A stretch of DNA of 64,000 nt from Gammaproteobacteria bacterium (GCA_029245395.1 JAQWPL010000008.1:22768-86767), one strand, 5' to 3'. Positions 9,994-18,803 are shown, counted from the stretch's first letter. Notes: generated by a model not told the origin, from the letters alone. Numbers and translations: made by a program.

Positions 9994-10036
9994 ACCTGTA
10001 CAGAGGTAAATATTCGTTAGTGCAAGTTAGCAGAGA

Positions 10037-10816
10037 TTAAAAAGTATCTTTCCAACCCCGTATAGCCGCAAATACTTCCACAGGCTCTTTTATCATCCTG
10101 CCAATCTGCCGGCTGGCTGCGGCAACAATTTCCTCTTCGCTGCAACGCAGAAAAGGATTTGTCGACAGTTCTACGCCAATACTTGTAGGGACTGTGGGAA
10201 TGTCCTGATCCCGTTTAGTTTGTTCCCTGCGAATTCTGTCAGCCAGTGTTGCATTGTCCGGTGAAACGGCCTTGGCAAAGGCCAGATTTGCCAGTGTGTA
10301 TTCATGGGCGCAATAAACCTTGCTGGCTGGAGCCAACTCTGCCAGTTTCTGTAGCGAGGCGTGCATCATGCTATGAGTTCCTTCAAAAACCCGTCCGCAG
10401 CCTGCAGCAAAAAGAGTATCTCCACAAAAGAGAACAGGTTCATCCTCAGTGCTATCTGCATAATAGGCAATGTGGTCAAGAGTATGCCCGGGAATTTCAT
10501 AGACTCGAAAAGATTCACCGAGCACTTCAATAGAATCGCCTTCTGATAAGGTGTGAGTCACTGCCGGGATATTAGCTGAGGCTGGTCCATAGACCGGAAC
10601 ATCATAGTCTTGAATCAATCGCTGAATTCCACCAGTGTGGTCCGCATGGTGATGGGTAATCAGGATGACAGCAAGGTTCAGTCCATTGTCTTGTAAATGC
10701 CTGAGGACAGGCTCGGCATCACCAGGGTCGACGATTCCACAATCCCTGCTCTCGGGTTGACGGAACAACCAAAGATAGTTGTCATTGAAAGCCTTGATGG
10801 GTGTTACTTCAAGCAT
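10037..10816 (-). CDS. gloB: Hydroxyacylglutathione hydrolase (glyoxalase II)
   Basis: Hydrolyses S-D-lactoylglutathione to D-lactate and glutathione, the second step of methylglyoxal detoxification. Metallo-beta-lactamase fold, 259 residues, normal for GloB. The dinuclear metal motif HxHxDH is THHHADH at residues 55-60. Further ligands are in GHTLDHIAY, CGDTLFAAGCGRVFEG and the C-terminal half (YCAHEYTLANLAFA). It is transcribed away from the methyltransferase-rnhA-dnaQ run, the same neighbourhood as in E. coli (gloB-yafS-rnhA-dnaQ). Confidence 0.95.
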   Translation of the reverse strand: MLEVTPIKAFNDNYLWLFRQPESRDCGIVDPGDAEPVLRHLQDNGLNLAVILITHHHADHTGGIQRLIQDYDVPVYGPASANIPAVTHTLSEGDSIEVLGESFRVYEIPGHTLDHIAYYADSTEDEPVLFCGDTLFAAGCGRVFEGTHSMMHASLQKLAELAPASKVYCAHEYTLANLAFAKAVSPDNATLADRIRREQTKRDQDIPTVPTSIGVELSTNPFLRCSEEEIVAAASRQIGRMIKEPVEVFAAIRGWKDTF

Positions 10817-11032
10817 GATTGACTCCGGAAAATATCAAATCAGGGCGCTTGTCAGGCAGCGATCAATAGCAAAGTAATCCAGCAAATCCAATGTCTGGGC
10901 TATATCGCATGAGCTTCATGACTCAGGTATGATACAAAAATTCCAACGTGTATGTTGGTAGTCTACCTGGTAATTGTCATGTTCTGGAAAAGCGACAGGG
11001 ATAATCTGGATAGCCCTGGTTTCTATTCATCC

Positions 11033-11770
11033 ATGAGCGACTGGTACAACACACCGCTCGGCGAAAGTCTCTTACATTCCGAACAAGCACTGCTGGAAGA
11101 ATACCTGCCCCGGTATTTTGGTTACCACTTGCTGCAAATCGGTTGTGCCAATCTGCCAATATTTAATAACAGTCCTGTTGGGCATAAGTTTTCTTTAACC
11201 CATGACACTAAATCCCGAGAACATGGCTTGGTAGCCAAAGGCGAAGCTATCCCGCTGATCAGTGAATCAGTTGATCTTGTCGTGCTGCATCACGCTCTGG
11301 ATTTTTCGGCTTTCCAGCATCAGTTGCTCAGGGAAGTTTCGCGCGTCCTGATTGCAGGAGGCAGTGTTGTTATCATTGGTTTCAACCCAATCAGTAGCTG
11401 GGGCATCAGAACTGGATTTCCTGGACCAAAGAAACACCCTTGGCAGGGTAAGTTGCTAAGTATCAACCGCGTTACTGACTGGCTTAAACTGCTGGATTTT
11501 CAAGTCGAACAGGTCCGTTACGGCGCCTATGCGCTGCCAATAAATTCCCCCCGTGTGATCCGCTATTCCGGAATGCTGGATAAAATTGCCACTCGACTGA
11601 ATTGGCCAACTGGAGGAGCCTATATGATTACTGCAAAAAAACAGGTTTTACCTTTGACCCCGATACAGACCTCATGGCGTGGCCTTGCCAGTGCTCATGT
11701 GGGTATGCCAATCGCTGAAAACATTACGCGGGTGTCCAGAGATATCCCGTCAGCCAATAACGAAGAGTAA
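11033..11770 (+). CDS. YafS-like SAM-dependent methyltransferase
   Basis: Class I methyltransferase-like protein of unknown substrate, equivalent in position and sequence to E. coli YafS. Shared features are YHLLQIG, SVDLVVLHHALDFS, LREVSRVLIAGGSVVIIGFNPISSWGIR and a basic tail with LPLTP. I place the start at ATG 11033 (MSDWYNTPLGESLL), which gives the family-like N-terminus and 245 residues. The frame is open to an ATG at 10952, which would add 27 residues, and no start has a convincing ribosome site. It is 22 bp from rnhA, probably cotranscribed. The glycine-rich SAM loop is degenerate (IGCANLPIF), as is common in this subfamily. Confidence 0.8.
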   Translation: MSDWYNTPLGESLLHSEQALLEEYLPRYFGYHLLQIGCANLPIFNNSPVGHKFSLTHDTKSREHGLVAKGEAIPLISESVDLVVLHHALDFSAFQHQLLREVSRVLIAGGSVVIIGFNPISSWGIRTGFPGPKKHPWQGKLLSINRVTDWLKLLDFQVEQVRYGAYALPINSPRVIRYSGMLDKIATRLNWPTGGAYMITAKKQVLPLTPIQTSWRGLASAHVGMPIAENITRVSRDIPSANNEE

Positions 11771-11792
11771 TAGCAGGTAATAGAAGAGCAGT

Positions 11793-12230
11793 ATGGCTGA
11801 ACATATCACGATTTATACAGATGGTGCCTGTCGGGGTAATCCCGGGCCTGGTGGCTGGGGTGCTGTGCTGAAACATGGGAGCAAGGAAAAGACCCTGCAT
11901 GGTGGGGAGGAAGCCACTACGAATAACCGGATGGAACTTACAGCGGTGATCAAAGCTCTGGAATGCTTGAAAGGGAACAAATGGCCGATTGAAATTACTA
12001 CAGACTCCAAATATGTACTGCAGGGGATTACAGAATGGATCGAAGGATGGAAGCGCAAAGGATGGCGCAATGCAAGCAAAAAACCGGTGATGAATGCTGA
12101 CCTCTGGATGCAACTGGATGAATTGGTCCAGCAATTCGAGATTAGCTGGCACTGGGTCAAGGGGCACAGTGGTCACCCGGGAAACGAACAGGCAGATGAA
12201 CTGGCAAACCGTGGTATTGATGAACTTTGA
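11793..12230 (+). CDS. rnhA: Ribonuclease HI
   Basis: Cleaves the RNA strand of RNA-DNA hybrids, which removes R-loops and primers. 145 residues, with all landmarks of bacterial RNase [21 protein letters not shown] with catalytic Asp10, the catalytic Glu48 in [22 protein letters not shown] with Asp71, and [18 protein letters not shown] with the flexible His and last Asp. The gene ends within a 13-bp tandem repeat that carries its stop codon. It runs in the same direction as dnaQ, 48 bp downstream, whereas in E. coli the two are divergent. Confidence 0.97.
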   Translation: MAEHITIYTDGACRGNPGPGGWGAVLKHGSKEKTLHGGEEATTNNRMELTAVIKALECLKGNKWPIEITTDSKYVLQGITEWIEGWKRKGWRNASKKPVMNADLWMQLDELVQQFEISWHWVKGHSGHPGNEQADELANRGIDEL

Positions 12231-12257
12231 AGATGAACTTTGAAGATGAACTATGAA
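12219..12257 (+). repeat. 13-bp tandem repeat, three units, on the rnhA stop codon
   Basis: GATGAACTTTGAA at 12219-12231 and 12232-12244, then GATGAACTATGAA at 12245-12257. The first unit encodes the last residues and stop of rnhA (Asp-Glu-Leu-stop). The later units are outside the gene and repeat the same stop in shifted frames. Confidence 0.9.
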
Positions 12258-12278
12258 AAAGGGCCCTAAAAGCAGCGT

Positions 12279-12986
12279 ATGAGACAAATTGTACTGGACA
12301 CCGAAACAACCGGACTTGATCCGGCCCAAGGCCACAAAATCATCGAAATAGGGTGTGTGGAGTTGTTGAACCGAAAACTAACGGGCAATCATTTTCATGT
12401 GTATATCAACCCGCAACGGGAAATTGAAGCAGCGGCACTTGAAGTGCACGGCATAACCACGGAGTTTCTGGCTGACAAGCCCTTGTTTGCAGAAGTTGCT
12501 GAGAGTTTCGTCGACTTTGTGCAAGGGGCGGAACTTATTATTCATAATGCCCCCTTCGATACAGGCTTTCTTGATTCTGAGCTGGCTGCCCTGAAAAATG
12601 ACTACAAGCCCGTCGCGGTATACTGCGCTGTGCTGGATTCTTTGGTCATGGCCAGGAAAAAGCACCCAGGTCAGAAAAACAACCTGGATGCCCTGTGCAA
12701 GCGCTATATGGTAGATAACACGCAACGTGAACTCCATGGGGCGTTGCTGGATGCTGAAATCCTTGCAGATGTGTATCTGATGATGACAGGGGGGCAATCC
12801 AGCTTTTCTTTAGGCTATGAAGAAGGCGGACAACATGATGGAGAAGGGGGTTTGGCGCGGCTTTCAGACGACAGGCCGGCTCTGAAAATCATCCGTGCGA
12901 CCGATGAAGAAATGGGTAACCATGAGGCCAGGCTTAAAGAAATTGATGAGTCTGCCGATAATGGATGCATGTGGTTAAAAATATAA
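12279..12986 (+). CDS. dnaQ: DNA polymerase III epsilon subunit (proofreading exonuclease)
   Basis: 3'-5' exonuclease of the replicative polymerase core. 235 residues, near the usual 240. DEDDh motifs are seen in order: ExoI LDTETTGLDP (Asp7, Glu9), ExoII HNAPFDTGFL, and ExoIII HGALLDAEIL. After the exonuclease domain, QSSFSL resembles the hydrophobic clamp-binding motif found in epsilon linkers, and the C-terminal tail would bind the alpha subunit. It follows rnhA in the same direction. The spacer holds the rnhA tandem repeat. Confidence 0.95.
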   Translation: MRQIVLDTETTGLDPAQGHKIIEIGCVELLNRKLTGNHFHVYINPQREIEAAALEVHGITTEFLADKPLFAEVAESFVDFVQGAELIIHNAPFDTGFLDSELAALKNDYKPVAVYCAVLDSLVMARKKHPGQKNNLDALCKRYMVDNTQRELHGALLDAEILADVYLMMTGGQSSFSLGYEEGGQHDGEGGLARLSDDRPALKIIRATDEEMGNHEARLKEIDESADNGCMWLKI

Positions 12987-13101
12987 GAGTAGAACCTCCG
13001 GTATTTCTTGAAGTAGTCAATTACACCGACATATAATCCCAAGCTTTTGAGTCCTACAACTCTTTGTATTTCAATCACTAATAATTAGATAAGGAATCTC
13101 T

Positions 13102-14469
13102 ATGGAAGTGCTCGAAATGGATACCCCGATGTTGGTATCTGGCGTTATTCTGGTTTTTACCTTCATTGGTATTTTTACTGAAGGCGTCCATGGTTTTCAC
13201 CGTGGAAAATTCGCTCTTGGCGGCGCTGGTGCCATGGTGCTGGCTGGTCAGTACTTCGGATTTTACAACCCTGATCTTGCCATCGAAGCTATCGACTGGA
13301 ATGTGATTTTCCTGCTTGGTGCAATGATGACAATAGTTGCCATCATGATTCCTACTGGCGGGTTCCAGATGCTGGCCTACAAGATAGCCGATTTCAGCAA
13401 AGGCCGGTTATTCCTATTGATGGCCCTTATGGGCACTTTGGTTACTGTGTTGTCGTTATTGTTGGATAACGTAACCACAGTGGTAATTTTTGGACCGCTG
13501 ATAATCCTTATCGCCCGCTCCATGGAAGTAAATCCGATACCTTATCTTCTGGCTGCTGCTTTGCTGTCAGACACCGGTGGTGTGGCCACTTTAGTGGGAG
13601 ACCCTCCAAACCTGATGATAGGTTCTGCAGCTGGAATTGGATTCAATACTTTCTTCTATCACATGGGCGGCATCGTATTCGTAGCCTGGGTCGCCACACT
13701 TATTGCTCTCAAATTCATTTTCAAGAAAGAACTTGCAGAAAAGCCTGTTCTGAGAGATTTCAGTCAGCAGGAAGAATTGCATGATCCCTATACCTGGAAA
13801 GTAGCTCTTATAGTACTGGGCGTTATGGTGGTTGGTTTTATTTTGCATAGGCAAATGCATTGGGAAGCCTGGTTCGTTGCTGGAATGGGCCTGACACTTC
13901 TGGTTTTCTTCGGCAAGGAAGTGGATATGGATGAACATTTTGCTGATGTCGAATTAACGTTGTTAATGTTTTTCATGGCCTTGTTCATCATTGTTGGCGG
14001 GGTTGAAAATAGTAAGTTCCTTGAGTATATCGGCCAGTTTATCTTGCCATATGTTCAGCAAGACCTGTTAACAGCTTGTATTTTGTTGATGTGGGTAGCG
14101 GCCTTTCTATCCGCCTTTATTGACAATATTCCGTTCACGGCAGCGATGATTCCCGTTATCCTTGGATTGGAACAGCAAGGTGTAAATACGAACGCACTCT
14201 GGTGGGCGCTGGCAGCTGGCGTGGGCATGGGTGGTAATGGCAGCCATCTGGGCTCAACAGCCAATGTCTTTATTGTGACTATTTCAGAAAAGCTGGCGAA
14301 AGACGAAGGCAGGCCTGAACTGGCAATTACACCAGGGATGTGGATCAAAAAAGGCTCACCGATCATGATACTGACGCTTACTATCTGTTCTATCATCATG
14401 ACACTCTTCTTTGATTTCTATAGCAATCCCGATGCGGCTATCGGAATTGTAGAAGCAGTAGTCGAATAA
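13102..14469 (+). CDS. ArsB/NhaD-type ion antiporter (Na+/H+ antiporter candidate)
   Basis: Polytopic membrane protein of 455 residues with about 11-12 predicted helices, of the ion transporter superfamily that holds NhaD, ArsB and the P-protein. Typical elements are LLDNVTTVVIFGPL, LLSDTGGVATLVGDPPNLMIGSAAG and the internal repeat AFIDNIPFTAAMIPVI...GMGGNGSHLGSTANV. The paired Asp/Asn-rich loops are the expected ion-binding re-entrant segments. AAGGA six bases before the ATG supports the start. NhaD-like Na+/H+ exchange is the likeliest role in a marine bacterium, but anion transport cannot be excluded. It stands alone and ends at a strong hairpin. Confidence 0.82.
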   Translation: MEVLEMDTPMLVSGVILVFTFIGIFTEGVHGFHRGKFALGGAGAMVLAGQYFGFYNPDLAIEAIDWNVIFLLGAMMTIVAIMIPTGGFQMLAYKIADFSKGRLFLLMALMGTLVTVLSLLLDNVTTVVIFGPLIILIARSMEVNPIPYLLAAALLSDTGGVATLVGDPPNLMIGSAAGIGFNTFFYHMGGIVFVAWVATLIALKFIFKKELAEKPVLRDFSQQEELHDPYTWKVALIVLGVMVVGFILHRQMHWEAWFVAGMGLTLLVFFGKEVDMDEHFADVELTLLMFFMALFIIVGGVENSKFLEYIGQFILPYVQQDLLTACILLMWVAAFLSAFIDNIPFTAAMIPVILGLEQQGVNTNALWWALAAGVGMGGNGSHLGSTANVFIVTISEKLAKDEGRPELAITPGMWIKKGSPIMILTLTICSIIMTLFFDFYSNPDAAIGIVEAVVE

Positions 14470-14477
14470 ATTTCCCA

Positions 14478-14514
14478 ATATAAGGGGCCAGTCTGTAAGG
14501 CTGGCCCCTTATAT
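14478..14514. terminator. Long perfect hairpin between the antiporter gene and sohB
   Basis: ATATAAGGGGCCAG (14478-14491) pairs perfectly with CTGGCCCCTTATAT (14501-14514) over 14 bp around a 9-base loop. The stem starts 8 bp after the antiporter stop. The T-run is short, so termination efficiency is uncertain. Confidence 0.7.
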
Positions 14515-14589
14515 CTTCAAAACTGCCCACTTTTGTTTTCCCCACAAACAGGGCAAAATCCCTGAACCAGTTTAATCGGAGTCATTATC

Positions 14590-15666
14590 TTGGAATTTCT
14601 TTCTGAATACGGCTTATTCCTTATTAAAACAGCGACTATCGTCGCGGCTATTCTCGTGGTTATGGCGACAGCGTTTGCCAATACCATGAAACAGAAAAAA
14701 GAGGGTAAAGGCGAAATTACTGTGACGCATCTTAATAAAGATGTCGAAAATTACAGGGACGAATTAAAACACGTTGTCGAGGATGCTCAAACCCTGAAAG
14801 CCGAAGCTAAAGCTGAGAAAAAGAAAAAGAAGCTGGAGAAGAAGGAAGAAAAGAAGGAAAAGAAAGCAAGGAAGAAAGATAATTCTGAAGAAGCCGAATT
14901 AAAAAAGCGAATCTATGTCCTGGATTTTGATGGCGATCCAAAGGCCAGCCAGGTAGAAGATTTACGTCAGGCCATAACAGCCGTGCTAACGATGATTCGT
15001 CCCGATTCTGATGAAATTCTTCTGCGTCTGGAAAGCCCCGGCGGCATGGTTCATGCTTATGGTCTTGCTGCGTCTCAACTACATCGGATTCGTAGCAAAG
15101 ATATTCCCCTCACGATCTGTGTCGACAAAGTTGCAGCAAGCGGTGGCTACATGATGGCTTGCGTCGCTACTAATTTGATTGCAGCCCCCTTTGCTTATAT
15201 CGGTTCCATTGGTGTGCTGGTTCAGATTCCCAATTTCAATAAACTGTTGAAGAAAAAAAATGTTGATTTTGAAATGGTGACGGCAGGCGAACATAAACGC
15301 ACATTGACGATGTTTGGCGAAAATACCGCAAAGGGTCGCGAAAAAATGTTGGAAGATGTGACTGAAGTCCATGAGCTGTTCAAAGGTTTTATCCGAGACT
15401 CCCGCCCAGGGATGGATATAGATAAACTGGCTACAGGAGAGACCTGGTTAGGCAGTCGTGCCCATGAGCTTGGACTTGTGGATGAGGTGGCCACTAGTGA
15501 CGAAATAATTACCAATGCCTGTGATACGGCTGATGTTTATCATGTCGCCTTTGAAAAGAAAAAAGGAATTACCGACAAGCTTGGCAGTCTTATGGAAAAT
15601 ACCCTGGATAACACGTTAATGCGCTGGCTGCAGCGTTCTGGCAGCAAGGATGAATTCATTTCCTGA
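14590..15666 (+). CDS. sohB: SohB, inner-membrane S49 family protease
   Basis: Membrane-bound signal-peptide-peptidase-like protease facing the periplasm, 358 residues. One N-terminal membrane helix (residues ~8-27) is followed by a strongly Lys/Glu-rich stretch (~75-105) and the ClpP-like S49 core. The nucleophile is Ser184 in DKVAASGGYMM and the general base is Lys236 in GEHKRTLT. The start is TTG at 14590, supported by GGAG nine bases upstream; no ATG lies near. The usual family role is quality control of envelope peptides. It converges on the DUF934 gene with a 27-bp gap. Confidence 0.92.
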   Translation: MEFLSEYGLFLIKTATIVAAILVVMATAFANTMKQKKEGKGEITVTHLNKDVENYRDELKHVVEDAQTLKAEAKAEKKKKKLEKKEEKKEKKARKKDNSEEAELKKRIYVLDFDGDPKASQVEDLRQAITAVLTMIRPDSDEILLRLESPGGMVHAYGLAASQLHRIRSKDIPLTICVDKVAASGGYMMACVATNLIAAPFAYIGSIGVLVQIPNFNKLLKKKNVDFEMVTAGEHKRTLTMFGENTAKGREKMLEDVTEVHELFKGFIRDSRPGMDIDKLATGETWLGSRAHELGLVDEVATSDEIITNACDTADVYHVAFEKKKGITDKLGSLMENTLDNTLMRWLQRSGSKDEFIS

Positions 15667-15693
15667 TTAGAAATGACAACCGTGTTAATAATC

Positions 15694-16194
15694 CTAGCGT
15701 CGGCGAAACAGCGGAGCAGGATCTTCCACGGTGCTTTGGTAGTTATCGGCAAAATCGGTAAATGCTGCCAATGCTTCTTCTGCGTCAATAGCATCACTGA
15801 GTTCGAAACTGTTGATGCCGCATTTCTTCATGTAAAACATCTGATCCCGAAGTACATCACCAATTGCTCTTAACTCCCCTTTAAATGACATTCTCTGGCG
15901 CAAAATGGCGGCATTGGAAAATGACCTGCCGTCTTTGAAAACAGGGAAATTTACGGCAATCAATGGCAGATCACCTACATCGCTCGCAAGGTCATAGGCG
16001 TCATCATCACTGTCCAGCCAGACAGCGATATTTTTAGAAGAGGCGGCTAATTCATCTTTGTGTTCCTGCCACAGGGAAATATGCACCATAATCTGGTTGC
16101 CCCTGTTTTCAATGGCTTCAGACAGATCGGTATCCTTCGAAATTAAATGCCAGGTGTTTTCACTTATTGTTCCGTCTTTAATCAGCGCTGGCAT
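15694..16194 (-). CDS. DUF934 protein, partner of sulfite reductase
   Basis: 166-residue protein of the DUF934 family, which is annotated as a probable accessory to assimilatory sulfite reductase and is regularly encoded just after cysI in Pseudomonas-like bacteria. Recognisable elements are GDLPLIAVNFPVFKDGRSFSNAAILRQR and GELRAIGDVLRDQMFYMKKCGINSFEL. I choose ATG 16194 because AAGGAGAG lies directly upstream; an earlier in-frame ATG at 16224 lies deeper inside cysI and has no ribosome site. With this start it overlaps the end of cysI by 17 bp, so the two are translationally coupled. The exact biochemical role is unknown. Confidence 0.85.
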   Translation of the reverse strand: MPALIKDGTISENTWHLISKDTDLSEAIENRGNQIMVHISLWQEHKDELAASSKNIAVWLDSDDDAYDLASDVGDLPLIAVNFPVFKDGRSFSNAAILRQRMSFKGELRAIGDVLRDQMFYMKKCGINSFELSDAIDAEEALAAFTDFADNYQSTVEDPAPLFRRR

Positions 16195-17836
16195 AGACAC
16201 TCTCCTTGTAAGGTTCAATACCAATGCGCTTGTAGGTATTCAGGAAATTTTCTCCATCTTCCCGATTGTTTAAATAGACGTCGATTATCTTTTCAATGAC
16301 ATCCGGCATGTCTTCCTGGGCAAAAGACGGGCCAAGCACTTTGCCAATAGCCGTCTGTCGGTCTGCAGAGCCACCCAGTGTAACTTGGTAAAACTCGGCC
16401 CCTTTTTTGTCTACACCTAGTATGCCGATATTGCCTACATGATGATGGCCGCAGGCATTCATACACCCAGAGATATTCAGGGTAATATCGCCAATATTTT
16501 TTTGACGCTCGAAATCCTCAAAGCGTCTTTGGATGGATTCTGCAATGGGTATGGATTTGGCATTGGCCAATGAGCAAAAATCGCCGCCGGGGCAGCACAC
16601 CATGTCATTCAGCAGTCCCACGTAGGGAGTTGCCAGGGATTCCTGTTTGCAGGCCTGAAATAATTCATACAGGTCCTTCAGTCGAACATCAGTCAGGACC
16701 AGATTCTGTACATGGGTAACCCGGACCTCACCAAAGCTGAATTTGTCAGCAAGGTTAGCCACAAAATCCATTTGTCCATCGGTTAGATCACCAGTAGCGA
16801 CACCGGTTTCCTTCAGGCACAAGGTGACAATTCGGTATCCTGGCTTCTTGTGATTAGTGACATTGCGTTCCAGCCAGTGACTGAATAACAAGTCTGTGCC
16901 TGCGTGTGTCTCCACCGAGGCATCTTTGTCTATATGTTCTTCGTAATCTGGATCGGCAAAAAAACCCTTGCAACGATTCACTTCTTCTTCTGTAAGCGTC
17001 GCTTGTCCATCTTTGTCATGTTGCCACTCTGCTTCCACTTTTTCTCGGAAAGCGTCTGCGCCAATAGCCTTCACAAGTATTTTGATGCGCGCCTTATACT
17101 TGTTATCCCTGCGGCCAAAGCGGTTGTAGACACGCATAATGGCATCCAGGTAAGTCAGCAGGTGCTTCCATGGGAGGAAGTCACATATTTGCGCGCCTAT
17201 GACCGGTGTTCTGCCAAGTCCACCACCTACTAGAACCTGGAAACCAATTTCACCTTCAGCATTTTTCTTGATGTAAAGGCCAATATCATGAACCTGTGTT
17301 GCAGCCTGGTCATTCGGCGTCCCACAAACGGCGATTTTGAATTTACGCGGCAGATAGGCAAATTCCGGATGAAATGTTGACCACTGGCGTATGATTTCAC
17401 ACCAGGGACGACTGTCCTCAATTTCACCTACGGCAACTCCGGCAAACTGGTCAGTTGTGGTGTTGCGAATGCAGTTACCGCTGGTCTGGATCGCGTGCAT
17501 TTCAACATCAGCAAGCTCAGCAAGCAGTTCAGGAACCTGTTCAAGGACAGGCCAGTTGTATTGGATGTTCTGGCGGGTTGAAAAATGCGCATAACCCTTG
17601 TCGTAGTCACGGGCAATGGAAGCCAATTTGCGTAATTGAACGGATGACAGGCAGCCATAGGGAATAGCGACACGAAGCATAGGTGCCAGGCGCTGGATAT
17701 ACAATCCGTTCTGCAAGCGCAGAGGGAGGAATTGTTCTTCACTGAGCTCGCCGGCCAGGAAGCGTCGGGTCTGATCACGAAACTGGGTGATCCGATCCTC
17801 GAGCATCTGCTTGTCATAGGCATCATAAATGTACAT
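16178..17836 (-). CDS. cysI: Sulfite reductase, siroheme / [4Fe-4S] hemoprotein (CysI-type)
   Basis: Reduces sulfite to sulfide for cysteine synthesis. 552 residues with two nitrite/sulfite reductase repeats. The cluster ligands are C-x5-C in CCPGGDFCSLANAK and C-x3-C in NISGCMNACGHHHVGNIG. The substrate-binding loops include HFSTRQNIQYNW and TSGNCIRNTTTDQFAG. The form matches the stand-alone Pseudomonas-type enzyme that lacks an adjacent flavoprotein cysJ; the electron donor is not encoded here. AGGAAG six bases before the ATG supports the start. A DUF934 gene follows in an overlapping operon. A 15-bp palindrome lies about 60 bp upstream. Confidence 0.92.
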   Translation of the reverse strand: MYIYDAYDKQMLEDRITQFRDQTRRFLAGELSEEQFLPLRLQNGLYIQRLAPMLRVAIPYGCLSSVQLRKLASIARDYDKGYAHFSTRQNIQYNWPVLEQVPELLAELADVEMHAIQTSGNCIRNTTTDQFAGVAVGEIEDSRPWCEIIRQWSTFHPEFAYLPRKFKIAVCGTPNDQAATQVHDIGLYIKKNAEGEIGFQVLVGGGLGRTPVIGAQICDFLPWKHLLTYLDAIMRVYNRFGRRDNKYKARIKILVKAIGADAFREKVEAEWQHDKDGQATLTEEEVNRCKGFFADPDYEEHIDKDASVETHAGTDLLFSHWLERNVTNHKKPGYRIVTLCLKETGVATGDLTDGQMDFVANLADKFSFGEVRVTHVQNLVLTDVRLKDLYELFQACKQESLATPYVGLLNDMVCCPGGDFCSLANAKSIPIAESIQRRFEDFERQKNIGDITLNISGCMNACGHHHVGNIGILGVDKKGAEFYQVTLGGSADRQTAIGKVLGPSFAQEDMPDVIEKIIDVYLNNREDGENFLNTYKRIGIEPYKESVYASAD

Positions 17837-18200
17837 TAAGTCTTCCTGAACTGATTTGGAAAGTACGGTCAGGCTGTAATTAACTGATCTTTATATAATA
17901 ACAGCGTTATTTACAGCGAGACTTGAATGGGAATTTCAAGGCCCGCGATAATACTACGGGAATGTCTTAAGTGCCATGGGTAAACCCATGAAAACCTTAC
18001 ACATCGTAGGGTTTTGCTTTGCTTTATGCCACCGCTTGTCTCACAATGTCTGGTGTGACTTGATAACCAGAGTTTAACCTCCATATTATCAGTGGTTTTT
18101 AAATAGTTATCTGTAGCCACATGGCGGCTACCAACCTTACCTTACAACAAACTTTACAATAAGTACCTGTGAGAACCAACTACAAGGTAAACGAGCTTCT
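17837..18200. promoter_or_regulatory. Divergent control region between cysI and nfuA
   Basis: 364 bp with no credible gene. It holds three symmetrical elements. AATAAC-AGC-GTTATT (17897-17911) lies nearest cysI and could be a LysR-type (CysB-like) site. CATGGGT-AA-ACCCATG (17975-17990) is a 16-bp inverted repeat. A 25-bp element at 17991-18015 resembles an IscR type 2 site and is listed separately. A weak promoter-like pair on the plus strand, TTGAAT (17923) and GATAAT (17947), precedes the last two, so a short transcript or leader is also possible. Confidence 0.5.
17991..18015 (+). promoter_or_regulatory. Candidate IscR type 2 operator upstream of nfuA
   Basis: The site reads AAAACCTTA, seven bases, then TAGGGTTTT. 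This fits the type 2 IscR pattern as I recall it (W4-CC-N-Y-A, seven bases, T-R-N-GG followed by W-rich DNA) and has near-perfect dyad symmetry with one T-G wobble. nfuA is a known IscR target in E. coli and Pseudomonas, so position and pattern agree. The same bases can form a stem-loop followed by T-rich sequence, so a terminator or attenuator is the alternative reading. Confidence 0.55.
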
Positions 18201-18782
18201 ATGATTGAAATTACTGAATCCGGCCAGGACTATCTGAAACAATTACTGGATAAACAGGATTGCGATGGTATTGCGATACGTGTATTTGTTCTGGATGGAG
18301 GAACACCTAAAGCTGAAACCTGTATCGCCTTTTGCCGACCTGGTGAAGAGCAGGAAGATGATGAAGTCTTTAAATTCACGGACTTTAACGCGTTCATAGA
18401 AAAGAAAAGCGAGCAATACCTTGAAGAAGCAGTAGTCGATTTTGCCAAGGACAGCATGGGTGGCCAGCTAACAATCAGGGCCCCCAATTCTCGTATGCCG
18501 AAACTTTCCGAAGACAGTCCGCTTGATGATCGCGTTAATTATATTCTCTATAACGAAATAAACCCGGGACTGGCATCACATGGTGGCTTCATATCACTGG
18601 AAGAGGTCACTGAAGAGGGTATTGTTGTCCTGCGTTTTGGTGGAGGATGTCAGGGCTGTGGAATGGTAGATGTAACACTGAAAGACGGTGTTGAAAAAAC
18701 CCTGATGGAACAATTACCTCAAATAAAAGAAATTCGTGATGTGACTGATCACACCGATCAGGAAAACGCTTATTACAAGTAA
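18201..18782 (+). CDS. nfuA: Fe-S cluster carrier protein NfuA
   Basis: Carries and delivers [4Fe-4S] clusters to apoproteins, especially under stress. 193 residues, as in E. coli (191). An N-terminal degenerate A-type domain (residues ~1-100, lacking the three-cysteine pattern) is followed by the Nfu domain. The cluster-binding CxxC is Cys150-Cys153 in [19 protein letters not shown]. The ATG at 18201 gives the family N-terminus [12 protein letters not shown]. It is likely controlled by the candidate IscR site 186 bp upstream. It lies beside the sulfite reductase genes, themselves [4Fe-4S] users. Confidence 0.95.
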   Translation: MIEITESGQDYLKQLLDKQDCDGIAIRVFVLDGGTPKAETCIAFCRPGEEQEDDEVFKFTDFNAFIEKKSEQYLEEAVVDFAKDSMGGQLTIRAPNSRMPKLSEDSPLDDRVNYILYNEINPGLASHGGFISLEEVTEEGIVVLRFGGGCQGCGMVDVTLKDGVEKTLMEQLPQIKEIRDVTDHTDQENAYYK

Positions 18783-18803
18783 AACCCTATAGCGAATTTG
18801 CAC

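Noticed and set aside
10952..11032. N-terminal extension of the YafS-like methyltransferase as real protein
   Set aside because: The extra 27 residues have no counterpart in the family and no ribosome site; the start at 11033 gives the better N-terminus, though this is not certain.
14478..14514. A riboswitch or small RNA after the antiporter gene
   Set aside because: A single perfect 14-bp hairpin directly after a stop codon is best explained as a terminator or transcript-end structure.
17911..18120. A small protein gene on the minus strand between cysI and nfuA
   Set aside because: The 69-residue frame resembles no known protein, has no ribosome site and covers the regulatory palindromes.
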